From contig CAZHHX010000041.1 in NCBI GenBank assembly GCA_964532465.1, positions 1 through 34,884 on the forward strand: a stretch of DNA of 34,884 nucleotides, given 5' to 3'. A program made the translations under genes and the position numbers. The notes under the pieces were generated by a model. It did no database searches. It was not told where the DNA came from and saw nothing but the letters and a program-made list of their open reading frames with translations. Within the stretch, counting starts at the first letter, position 1. Each line of letters begins with the position of its first letter. Origin of the DNA: JAPLKB01 sp964532465. Its GTDB lineage: Bacteria > Desulfobacterota > Syntrophorhabdia > Syntrophorhabdales > Syntrophorhabdaceae. Shown in pieces: positions 5,881-13,256 of the stretch.

Positions 5881-6637
5881 AGGACATTTTGAAAGAAACA
5901 AGTTAATTTTTGAGGATTTAATGAAACGCTGGGCTGTAAAATCCGAAGTTACAATGATTGACGTTGAGGATCTTTTGCAGGTAATTTCAAAAGTCTCAAA
6001 GCATAAGGCTAACCGTTATTTGGCAATGATTAAAGCTTTGTTTCGGCACGGAATTAAAAGGAAATTGGTTGATTATGATCCGACTATCGGTATTGATAAA
6101 TTTGGGATAAAGAAAGAACCCAAATACATACCCCTACAGGAGGACGTGGAAAAAGTTTTATCACTTGCTACAGAAGAGTATCGTTTCTATTTAATTGCCA
6201 TTATTCATACTGCCGGAAGAATGAGGGAAATTAACAAACTCAAATGGGAAGATGTAAATCTCAATGAAGATTATCTGATTTTGAGAACACGTAAAGCCAA
6301 GAATTCAGATGTTGCAGAAAGAAAAGTTCCACTGACCAGAACGCTGAAAGCTATACTGGAAGCACTTCCGAGAAGGGGTGAGTATGTTTTTTCCCACCAA
6401 GACGGAACAAGGTACGATAACAGAATCAGGTATATCCGTTCTTTATGTAAAAAGGCGGGGGTTAAACGGTTTACTTTTCACAACTTACGGCATTTCTCTG
6501 CTTCGAAACTGGCTAATTTGGGAGTAGCAATAACCGATATACAGGAGATTTTAGGGCATACCAGACCGACTACAACAGATAATTATTTGCAAACAATTAA
6601 AGGGAGTGTAAGAAATGCGATTGGGAAATTGGATTAA
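5681..6637 (+). CDS. int: Tyrosine recombinase (phage-type integrase)
   Basis: A 318-residue protein starting at ATG 5681 behind AAAGGAGGTGATC, an almost complete match to the anti-Shine-Dalgarno sequence. The N-terminus (residues 1-50) is an arm-type DNA-binding domain, residues 70-140 a short SAM-like core-binding domain, and residues 150-318 the catalytic domain. Visible catalytic residues are Arg180 in HTAGRMREI, a Lys in the 204-207 turn, His266 and Arg269 in FHNLRH, His292 in LGHT, and nucleophile Tyr301 in TTTDNYLQT. All are present, so the enzyme should be active. It ends 38 bp from the tRNA-Sec CCA end, its presumed target, and would integrate and excise the element with the upstream Xis-like protein. 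Confidence 0.93.
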   Translation: MAVYRHRNLWMYDFMKNGKRYREGGFQTRKEAVEEEAKARATARKINMDFLKLCTSRLEDIETRRSKGHFERNKLIFEDLMKRWAVKSEVTMIDVEDLLQVISKVSKHKANRYLAMIKALFRHGIKRKLVDYDPTIGIDKFGIKKEPKYIPLQEDVEKVLSLATEEYRFYLIAIIHTAGRMREINKLKWEDVNLNEDYLILRTRKAKNSDVAERKVPLTRTLKAILEALPRRGEYVFSHQDGTRYDNRIRYIRSLCKKAGVKRFTFHNLRHFSASKLANLGVAITDIQEILGHTRPTTTDNYLQTIKGSVRNAIGKLD

Positions 6638-6659
6638 ATCCCCCACCAAATCCCCCACC
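6636..6659 (+). repeat. Tandem 12-bp repeat at the integrase end
   Basis: AAATCCCCCACC occurs twice in tandem (6636-6647 and 6648-6659), starting at the integrase stop codon and ending 16 bp before the tRNA. It lies in the presumed attachment region and could be integrase arm-type sites. Confidence 0.55.
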
Positions 6660-6675
6660 ACAAACTTAAGGAAAT

Positions 6676-6771
6676 TGGCGGAAGTGCATGGGAATCGAAC
6701 CCACCCACGAGCTCATCACCCGTGCACTGGTTTTGAAGACCAGGAGACCCACCAGGCGCCTTGGCACTTCC
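6676..6771 (-). tRNA. selC: tRNA-Sec (anticodon UCA)
   Basis: The minus-strand sequence folds as a tRNA with an 8-bp acceptor stem (GGAAGTGC with GCACTTCC), discriminator G and an encoded CCA (6676-6678). The anticodon arm is CTGGT, loop CTTCAAA, ACCAG, with anticodon TCA at 6734-6736. It also has a long variable arm and the GGTTCGATTCC T-arm. The 96-base length, 8-bp acceptor stem and UCA anticodon are diagnostic of bacterial selenocysteine tRNA and closely resemble E. coli selC. Its presence implies that the host makes selenoproteins. Its 3' end is the integration target of the element on the left. Confidence 0.96.
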
Positions 6772-6779
6772 GTTTGAAT

Positions 6780-6808
6780 AATGTATTAGATGTTTACATC
6801 TTTGTCAA
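6780..6808 (-). promoter_or_regulatory. selC promoter with a palindrome in its spacer
   Basis: On the minus strand TTGACA (6803-6808), a 17-bp spacer and TACATT (6780-6785) place transcription start a few bases before the tRNA. The spacer contains a perfect 14-bp palindrome at 6788-6801 (arms AGATGT and ACATCT), which could bind a regulator. Confidence 0.55.
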
Positions 6809-6918
6809 TCTACTTATATACCGTTTCTATAACATGGAAGGACCATACACCTGATGCTGCAAAAAAAAGCATTATCCGCTGTTATTCTTTACAGACAAAA
6901 ATCCTTGTCAAGGATCGG

Positions 6919-8022
6919 CTAACGATAAAATTCCTTTATGGAATCCACGATATAATTCTTCTCCAACTTTGTCAGTTCAGGATATACCGGCAGAGCAAGG
7001 CTTGTCATGGCAGCTTCTTCCGAGACAGGAAGGGAGCCTTTTGTATAACCCAGATAACCGAAACATTCCTGAAGATGAAGTGGAACAGGGTAATAGATGC
7101 CGGTCTGAATGCCCTTGTCTTTTAAAAATCCCTGAAGCCCGTCTCTCTCTTTTACCCTAATAACGTATTGATGGATTATATGAGATCCGCCGTCATCTGT
7201 TTGAGGGAAGATAATGGGCAGTTTTCCCAGTTTTTTGTTGTAAAAATTTGCGTTTTCAATCCTTTTTGCATTCCATGATTCAAGGTAGGGGAATTTGGCA
7301 ACAAGCGCGCATGCCTTTATCTCGTCAAGCCTGCTGTTTATGCCTATCATCTCGTGATGATACGTAGCGCCGCCCATACCGTGGACTCTGAGCTTTTTTG
7401 TCCTCTCACCAAGGTCTTTTCTCTTTGTAAGCACCATCCCGCCTTCACCAATACCGCCAAGGTTTTTTGTAGGGTAGAAGCTCAGAGACGCTATATCGCC
7501 GAAACTCCCGGACATTTTTCCGTTTCGCCGGGCCCCGAGCGATTGGGCCATATCCTCGACAACGGGAATCCCGTATTTTTCGCCGATCTTGCATATACTG
7601 TCCATATCGCAGAGTTTTCCAAAGAGATGCACTACTGTGATAGCTTTTGTTTTCGATGTTATTGCGCCTTCAATAAGCAGAGGGTCAATATTCAGGTCAT
7701 CCTTTTTCACATCAACGAATACCGGTTTTGCGCCCAGAAGCGCTATAGAGCTTGCCGTTGAAAAAAATGTATACGGTGTTGTAATAACTTCGTCGCCTGC
7801 TTTTATATCAAGGGCCATAAGGGCAAGAATTAATGCGTCAGTGCCATTCGCGCATGTTATCGCGTAGGGCACTCCGGCATAATCTGAAATAGCGCTTTCA
7901 AGCAAATTGCAGTATTTGCCGAGAATTAATCTCTGTTCAGAAAGTATTTCCTGGAGGTTTCTTGAAATCTCTTTTTTTACCTTTTTGTACTGCTCTTTTA
8001 GGTTTATAACCGGTATGTTCAT
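6919..8022 (-). CDS. DegT/DnrJ/EryC1/StrS family aminotransferase
   Basis: The 367-residue start at ATG 8022 has AAGGAAGG at 8031-8038; an in-frame TTG lies one codon earlier. It is a PLP-dependent sugar aminotransferase-fold enzyme of normal family length. The glycine-rich NGTDALILAL, the VVEDMAQSLGA motif with Asp158, and SFYPTKNLG with Lys187 (the Schiff-base lysine, numbered from the TTG) are all present. Family members transaminate nucleotide-linked keto-sugars for surface polysaccharide or secondary sugar synthesis. The substrate is not evident. It is probably co-transcribed with the nitroreductase 29 bp upstream; no other sugar gene is nearby. Confidence 0.9.
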   Translation of the reverse strand: MNIPVINLKEQYKKVKKEISRNLQEILSEQRLILGKYCNLLESAISDYAGVPYAITCANGTDALILALMALDIKAGDEVITTPYTFFSTASSIALLGAKPVFVDVKKDDLNIDPLLIEGAITSKTKAITVVHLFGKLCDMDSICKIGEKYGIPVVEDMAQSLGARRNGKMSGSFGDIASLSFYPTKNLGGIGEGGMVLTKRKDLGERTKKLRVHGMGGATYHHEMIGINSRLDEIKACALVAKFPYLESWNAKRIENANFYNKKLGKLPIIFPQTDDGGSHIIHQYVIRVKERDGLQGFLKDKGIQTGIYYPVPLHLQECFGYLGYTKGSLPVSEEAAMTSLALPVYPELTKLEKNYIVDSIKEFYR

Positions 8023-8051
8023 CAATAATACCTTCCTTTATTTGATTTGAT

Positions 8052-8609
8052 TCAATTTTTATACGGTTTGCCGAATCTATCAAGATATATAATTTCCTGA
8101 AGGGGTTTTCTCGGTGTCTCAGCGGGAATGACATCAAAATATCCGAGGGGCGTCATTTCTACTATAGCGTATTCGTCAGGAATTTCTAATATTTCCTCAG
8201 CCTTTTTTGCGTCAAAGAGACCGACATGACATGTACCAAGACCGAAATTCCATGCTCCGAGAACAATGTGCTCCATGGCAATCCCTGCGTCAAACATAAA
8301 CCAATCACCTTTATCAGTCGCAGCCTGTCCTTTAAAAAAACCGGATACGCCTTTTTTTGCGGCAAGGCATATTATTACCGGGGCTTCAACAAGAGCATTC
8401 CGGGCGGGATTATTTGATGTTAACGTAGCGGAAAGAAGCTTTTTTGTTTCTTCTTCTTTTACGATTATAAAGCGCCAGGCTTGGGTATTTGCCCAGGATG
8501 GCGACCGCCTTGCTGTTTCGAGAATCTCAAGAATAATTTCTTCAGGCACCGGGTCGGCTTTATATTTTCTTATGCTTCGTCTTTCCTGGATTATCTTTAA
8601 TATATCCAT
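8052..8609 (-). CDS. Nitroreductase family flavoprotein
   Basis: 185 residues starting at ATG 8609. The N-terminal ERRSIRKY is the FMN phosphate-binding signature of the nitroreductase family. PSWANTQAWRFIIV, the HIVLGAWNFGLGTCHVG segment and the MTPLGYFD end are all family landmarks, and the length is typical. It would be a homodimeric cytoplasmic FMN enzyme using NAD(P)H or another donor to reduce nitro, quinone or related compounds; the substrate is unknown. It is the first gene of a two-gene minus-strand unit with the aminotransferase. Confidence 0.9.
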   Translation of the reverse strand: MDILKIIQERRSIRKYKADPVPEEIILEILETARRSPSWANTQAWRFIIVKEEETKKLLSATLTSNNPARNALVEAPVIICLAAKKGVSGFFKGQAATDKGDWFMFDAGIAMEHIVLGAWNFGLGTCHVGLFDAKKAEEILEIPDEYAIVEMTPLGYFDVIPAETPRKPLQEIIYLDRFGKPYKN

Positions 8610-8727
8610 AACTTCTTAAAGACTATGCTAACATATTTTTTATGAAATTCTCAACAATACATTGAATTACTCTTGATATAATGCGGGGCGCCGGGTTGAT
8701 TATTGCTCCGGCATGTCTGTTTAATGC

Positions 8728-10410
8728 TTATAATTCAATTTTATCGAGGTCTATCTGTTGAGGCGCGAGCTCCTCTCCGGCATAGTCCAAATAGATTTGT
8801 TCCTGAATAAAGAAGTTAAACAATTCAGGATCGATGTAGTTGTCTTTTACCATAAATTTCATTATCTTAATTGCTTCAGAGAGGGTTTTGCCTTTTTTAT
8901 AAGGCCTGTCTTTGGCAGTAAGGGCTTCAAATATATCAGCCAAGGCAAGTATCCGCGATTGGAGAGGAAGCTGATCTCCTTTCAGGCCAAGAGGGTAGCC
9001 TGAACCATCAGGTCTTTCGTGATGGGTTGCCGCATAATGCGAAACATACTTCAATTTCTTCGGGAAGGGCAATTGAGAGAGCATTTTATGAGTAACCTTT
9101 GCATGGTTGTTGATGATATCTCTTTCATCTTCAGTAAGCGTGCCGTTCCTTATGCAAAGATTAAGGATTTCATCTTCGGTAAGCACGGATTTCTTTTCAC
9201 CATCAACGCTCCACTGCCTTTCGGCAATTTTTTTCACTCGCGCTATCATGTCATCCGTCATAAATTTGCTTCCATCGTTAGCATTTGCTATAAAGGCCAG
9301 GTCTTCATCAAGCTTTTCTTCAAACTCCCGTCTGCTTTGAATAATATTATCGTTTTCCCGGTACAATCCCTGCTCATCATTTTTTTTAAGAGATTCAATT
9401 TCATGGTCTCTCTTTAATACCTCAAAACGGGTCTTTAACATTTCAATGCGGTCACAAATAGTTTCAAGCTTTGTTGATTTGTCAACAACATACTCCGGCG
9501 TAGTTACCTTGCCTACGTCATGCAGCCATGCAGCTATCCGCAGCTCTTTCATCTGGTCTTCGTTAAAATGTCTTTGCGCAAAAAAACCTTCTTTTGTTGT
9601 ATTTATCTTGTTTGCGATTGTCATTGTCAGCTCTGCGACGCGCTTTACATGACCGCCGGTATAGGGTGATTTTTCATCGATTGCGGCAGCTATAGATTTA
9701 ATAATTGATTCCAGAAGATTTTCCAGTCCATGTATAAGCTGATTGTTGGTAAGGGCCACTGCCGCCTGTGATGCCAATGATTCCGTCATTCGTTGATGTT
9801 CGCTGGAGAAGGAGATAACATCGCCTGTCATTTCATTCCGCGCGTTTAAAAGCTGGAGCACTCCGATAATATCATTTTCGTGGTTCCTCATGGGAACAAC
9901 AAGCATTGATTTCGAACGGTATCCGTTTGCTTTATCAAATTTCCGTGTGCCTTCAAAATTAAACCCCTCTGCGTCATACACATCAGGAATATTAACAACT
10001 TTGCCGGACAGGGCAGCATAGGCGGAGACATTTGCGTAATTTGGAGTCTCATCCGGATTCGTGAGCAGTACCGGTTTCCAGGTAATCTCTCCGTTTATCC
10101 CACCCATGTGCACCTTAAGGGGGGCGCTCTGGATAACGGCAAAACGAAGCTCCTCGCTGTTATCAGACATGATATACAGCGTCCCTCCTTCCGCATCGGT
10201 AAGACTTCTTGCTTCTTCAACAATCATGTCGAGAAGTCTGTCAATGTTTCTTTCAGCAGACAGGGCAACGCCTATCATGGTCAGCTTTCTTGTTTTTTCA
10301 AGCTGATCTTCAATAAACTCCCTGATAAAAGATGCAGGTTTAGTGAGCAACTCGTTTATCTGGTCTTCTCCCGGAAAGTATTTTTTTTGTTCTGGTTTTT
10401 CTGTGTCCAT
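8728..10410 (-). CDS. GAF/HD-GYP cyclic-di-GMP phosphodiesterase
   Basis: A 560-residue cytoplasmic protein. Residues about 53-225 form a GAF sensor domain, residues 230-275 a helical linker, and residues about 235-545 the HD-GYP domain. Metal and catalytic motifs are intact: HDVGK with H297 and D298, HHERPDGSGYP at 463-473, and the DIFEAL and DRPY segments. Unusually, about 110 residues rich in charged helices are inserted between the HD motif (after KSTKL) and the conserved GTLTEDE helix, longer than in standard HD-GYP domains. The enzyme should hydrolyse c-di-GMP in response to a small ligand or redox signal. It lies 60 bp downstream of a K+ channel gene and is probably co-transcribed. Confidence 0.92.
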   Translation of the reverse strand: MDTEKPEQKKYFPGEDQINELLTKPASFIREFIEDQLEKTRKLTMIGVALSAERNIDRLLDMIVEEARSLTDAEGGTLYIMSDNSEELRFAVIQSAPLKVHMGGINGEITWKPVLLTNPDETPNYANVSAYAALSGKVVNIPDVYDAEGFNFEGTRKFDKANGYRSKSMLVVPMRNHENDIIGVLQLLNARNEMTGDVISFSSEHQRMTESLASQAAVALTNNQLIHGLENLLESIIKSIAAAIDEKSPYTGGHVKRVAELTMTIANKINTTKEGFFAQRHFNEDQMKELRIAAWLHDVGKVTTPEYVVDKSTKLETICDRIEMLKTRFEVLKRDHEIESLKKNDEQGLYRENDNIIQSRREFEEKLDEDLAFIANANDGSKFMTDDMIARVKKIAERQWSVDGEKKSVLTEDEILNLCIRNGTLTEDERDIINNHAKVTHKMLSQLPFPKKLKYVSHYAATHHERPDGSGYPLGLKGDQLPLQSRILALADIFEALTAKDRPYKKGKTLSEAIKIMKFMVKDNYIDPELFNFFIQEQIYLDYAGEELAPQQIDLDKIEL

Positions 10411-10470
10411 TTTCAGTTTCTACCTTATTGTCTATATTAACATAATATTTTGCTCATTCCTGTAAATCCT

Positions 10471-11295
10471 TCATGTCCCTTTTATTACAACAGCGGCTTT
10501 GTCATCAAAGGGATTTGTCCGTAAGGCAAGGGAGAAGAGAAAAGGGTAATTCTTCTTCAGGTATTTTATGTAATCCAGCCATTCGCTCACGATCAGATGA
10601 AAAACTCTCTTAATATCAACAGCAAGATGATCTCCATCCGGTTTGGGAAGATCAATAAAATCCTTGCGGTAAGCCAGCTCTTCCGTCAAATGGAATGTAG
10701 CGCGCAGGAGATCGGTAAAAGACTGATGTTCCATAAGCACAGGATTTTCCAGAAGTCTTACCAGAAAACCCCTCTTCTCAAAGAGAAATTCCTTCAGGTT
10801 TTCCAGGTCAACCATCCCAATATTTACTCCATAGTTGTGTTTATGGGCATCCGCGCTTGCAGTGTCAAAATCCTTATCCATCCATTGACCGGTAATAATC
10901 AGTTCCGGTCGTATTACATCAAAATCAGGGTCGTATCGGGAAAACCTGTCCATAAGCCCCATACCTACCTCGCTGAAAAAGACGCCGATCACCATGTTCA
11001 GCTTCTCCATACGGCTCTCGATCTCTCTTTTGGCAAGCATGATTTCCGTCAAATTGCCTATTACGCCAAGGAATGTGCCTACTCCGGTAATTACAAGCAG
11101 TATGGTAAATATTTTGCCCGGCTGGGTTATGGGATGGACATCGCCATAGCCTACCGTAGCCATGGTGATGATAACAAAATACGCGGAGTCAATGAGAGAT
11201 CTGCCCTCAATATACATAAAACCCAAAGTCCCGGCAACTATTACGGTAAAAAAGATAATCAAAAAAATCTTCAAACGTGTCTTAATGGCATGCAT
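10471..11295 (-). CDS. Two-TM potassium channel protein
   Basis: A 274-residue protein. Two hydrophobic helices (residues about 8-28 and 61-82) flank a pore loop with the selectivity filter TVGYGD at 47-52, the standard K+ channel signature. The C-terminal cytoplasmic part (85-274) does not show the GxGxxG Rossmann motif of RCK/TrkA-N domains. It contains a possible divergent ligand domain (ELIITGQW, VNIGMVDLENLKEFL) followed by a helical region. Channels of this kind form tetramers in the inner membrane. It precedes the HD-GYP gene, so K+ flux and c-di-GMP signalling may be expressed together. Confidence 0.88.
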   Translation of the reverse strand: MHAIKTRLKIFLIIFFTVIVAGTLGFMYIEGRSLIDSAYFVIITMATVGYGDVHPITQPGKIFTILLVITGVGTFLGVIGNLTEIMLAKREIESRMEKLNMVIGVFFSEVGMGLMDRFSRYDPDFDVIRPELIITGQWMDKDFDTASADAHKHNYGVNIGMVDLENLKEFLFEKRGFLVRLLENPVLMEHQSFTDLLRATFHLTEELAYRKDFIDLPKPDGDHLAVDIKRVFHLIVSEWLDYIKYLKKNYPFLFSLALRTNPFDDKAAVVIKGT

Positions 11296-11448
11296 TATTC
11301 ATACAACCTGTAAGTTTTTTATAAGGCATATAAACTGATGATATCAGGAGATTTTAAGATTTGTCAACGGTAAAGCTTTAAAAATACCATTTTAAACAAA
11401 AATAGTTTATAATTTGACCTTATACTGTAAAATAAGGAGGATTGTTTT

Positions 11449-12138
11449 ATGAACTTGAAGACTATCCAGAAGATTTGTTACGGAATGTATATCATCGGCT
11501 CTAAAAAGGAAGGCAAGCTGAACGGACAAATTGCCAACACAGCCTTTCAGATTACTTCAGAGCCTCCGACAATGGCAGTAAGCATTAATAAACTGAACCT
11601 GACTCATGAATATATAATGGAAAGCAAAGTGTTCGCGATTTCCATTCTTTCAAATGATGCACCCATGACGCTCATCGGGAATTTCGGATTCAAATCAGGC
11701 AGGGATATTGATAAGTTTAAAGACGTAAAATTTAAAGCCGGATTGACCGGCGCTCCCATCGTCCTTGAATATACCTCCGGCTATCTCGAATGCGAAGTGG
11801 TTGGTGTTACCGATGTAGGCACACATACAATTTTTATCGGAAAAGTGGTTGACTGCAATGTCTTAAGCAATGGAGAACCCATGACATACGCATATTACCA
11901 CCAGATAAAAGGCGGTAAATCCCCGAAAACAGCCCCGACGTATGTTAAGGAAGAAGCAGTGGAGAAACCTGCTGCTGCCGGCAAGTATAAATGCAATGTT
12001 TGCGGTTATGTTTATGACGCTGCAAACGGCGACCCTGATGCCGGCATAAAACCCGGTACAGCCTTTGAGGATCTGCCTGAAGGCTGGACATGTCCTGTCT
12101 GCGGCGCGTCAAAGAGTGATTTCGAGCCGGAGAAATGA
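11449..12138 (+). CDS. hrb: High-molecular-weight rubredoxin (flavin reductase-rubredoxin fusion)
   Basis: 229 residues starting at ATG 11449 behind AAGGAGG (11434-11440). Residues 1-160 are a flavin reductase-like FMN domain (ITSEPPTMAVSINKLN and GTHTIFIGKV). After an Ala/Pro/Lys linker, residues 178-229 are a complete rubredoxin with Cys182, 185, 215 and 218 as iron ligands and the GIKPGTAFEDLPEGWTCPVC motif. In acetogens and other anaerobes such proteins pass electrons from NADH to flavodiiron proteins to remove O2 or NO. No flavodiiron partner is in the window. purC follows 46 bp later and may share the transcript. Confidence 0.93.
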   Translation: MNLKTIQKICYGMYIIGSKKEGKLNGQIANTAFQITSEPPTMAVSINKLNLTHEYIMESKVFAISILSNDAPMTLIGNFGFKSGRDIDKFKDVKFKAGLTGAPIVLEYTSGYLECEVVGVTDVGTHTIFIGKVVDCNVLSNGEPMTYAYYHQIKGGKSPKTAPTYVKEEAVEKPAAAGKYKCNVCGYVYDAANGDPDAGIKPGTAFEDLPEGWTCPVCGASKSDFEPEK

Positions 12139-12184
12139 AAAGACAACATTTTATAATTTACAAAAGCAAGATAAGGAGACAAAT

Positions 12185-13072
12185 ATGGATAAAACCTTAA
12201 GAGAAACGAATCTTACTGATATAGGCGCATCAAAAAAAGGGAAAGTCAGGGATATTTACGACCTTGGCGATAAGCTGTTAATTGTTACAACGGACAGGCT
12301 GTCAGCCTTTGACGTCGTTTTGCCTACAGGTATTCCTGATAAAGGCAGTGTGTTAACAAAGCTTTCCGAGTTCTGGTTCAAGGAAATGGAAGATATTATC
12401 GGAAACCATATATTAGAGACGGATGTGGAAAAATATCCCAATTCGTTAAAAAAGTATGGCGAGCAGTTAAAAGACAGGAGCATGATTGTAAGGAAAGCAA
12501 AGGTGGTGGCTGTTGAATGTGTAGTCCGGGGCTATCTGGCAGGTTCCGGCTGGAAGGATTATCGGGAAAAAGGAAGTATTTGCGGAATACCGTTATCCGG
12601 AGGTCTTTTGGAGTCATCAAAACTGGAGACTCCGATTTTTACACCAACCACAAAGGCCGAGGAAGGCCACGACATGAGTATCACCTATGAAGAAACAGTT
12701 GAATTAGTAGGCGCAACACTGGCAAAAAAACTGATGGATACAAGCATAAAAATATATGAGAAAGCATGTAAAATCGCAGAAGAAAGAGGCATTATAATAG
12801 CGGACACAAAGTTTGAGTTCGGTATGCTTGATGGAGAAATGATAGTGATTGATGAGATGTTAACCCCTGATTCATCAAGATTCTGGTCAATAAAGGATTA
12901 TCAGCCGGGGAAGTCTCAGGACAGCTACGATAAGCAGATTGTGCGGGATTATCTTGATACGCTTGACTGGAATAAGGCATACCCCGGACCGGAGCTTCCC
13001 ATTGAAGTAGTTGCCAAGACGCGGGCACGCTATGTGGAAATACTGCAAATACTGACAGGAAAGGGTTTGTAA
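12185..13072 (+). CDS. purC: Phosphoribosylaminoimidazole-succinocarboxamide synthase (PurC)
   Basis: 295 residues; ATG 12185 was chosen because AAGGAG (12173-12178) precedes it and the family N-terminus begins here. The enzyme joins aspartate to CAIR with ATP in purine synthesis. Landmarks are GKVRDIYDLGDKLLIVTTDR near the N-terminus, VVRGYLAGSGW, the signature TPTTKAEEGHD, and IDEMLTPDSSRFW. The length of about 295 matches the longer bacterial/yeast-like form of the enzyme. It is cytoplasmic. No other pur gene is adjacent, so the pathway is dispersed in this genome. Confidence 0.96.
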   Translation: MDKTLRETNLTDIGASKKGKVRDIYDLGDKLLIVTTDRLSAFDVVLPTGIPDKGSVLTKLSEFWFKEMEDIIGNHILETDVEKYPNSLKKYGEQLKDRSMIVRKAKVVAVECVVRGYLAGSGWKDYREKGSICGIPLSGGLLESSKLETPIFTPTTKAEEGHDMSITYEETVELVGATLAKKLMDTSIKIYEKACKIAEERGIIIADTKFEFGMLDGEMIVIDEMLTPDSSRFWSIKDYQPGKSQDSYDKQIVRDYLDTLDWNKAYPGPELPIEVVAKTRARYVEILQILTGKGL

Positions 13073-13256
13073 AGCTAAACGCTGATTAACATTGCAAATT
13101 ATTTTCTGTTTAATTATGTAAAACTATGAAATCAGGATATTTTTTTTAAAACTGCTTATTATAGCCGAATGATAGACAATGTTTTGCATGAAATCCTTGA
13201 AATAAATCGAATATTGCGGATTTTATCCGGAACAAAGAACATTGCAGGCATATATA

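Larger units (their letters stand above)
1..6679. mobile_element. Integrative element inserted at selC (right part only)
   Basis: A tyrosine integrase gene ends 38 bp from the 3' end of a tRNA-Sec gene, and an excisionase-like gene lies directly upstream of the integrase. This is the usual layout of an island integrated into a tRNA 3' end, and selC is a well-known island target. The tRNA is intact with an encoded CCA, so this junction should be one attachment site. Everything to the left (transfer-type ATPase, small membrane proteins, AT-rich unknown gene, palindrome-rich DNA) is unlike the metabolic genes right of selC. I found no second copy of the tRNA 3' end in bases 1-6600, so the other end is presumably outside the window. 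Whether the element starts exactly at base 1 or further left is unknown. Confidence 0.7.

Noticed and set aside
6615..6854. Open frame across the integrase end and tRNA-Sec
   Set aside because: It is translation through the tRNA gene and has no RBS or similarity.
12065..12184. N-terminal extension of purC overlapping the rubredoxin gene
   Set aside because: The family N-terminus starts at ATG 12185 with its own AAGGAG; the extension is out-of-frame rubredoxin.
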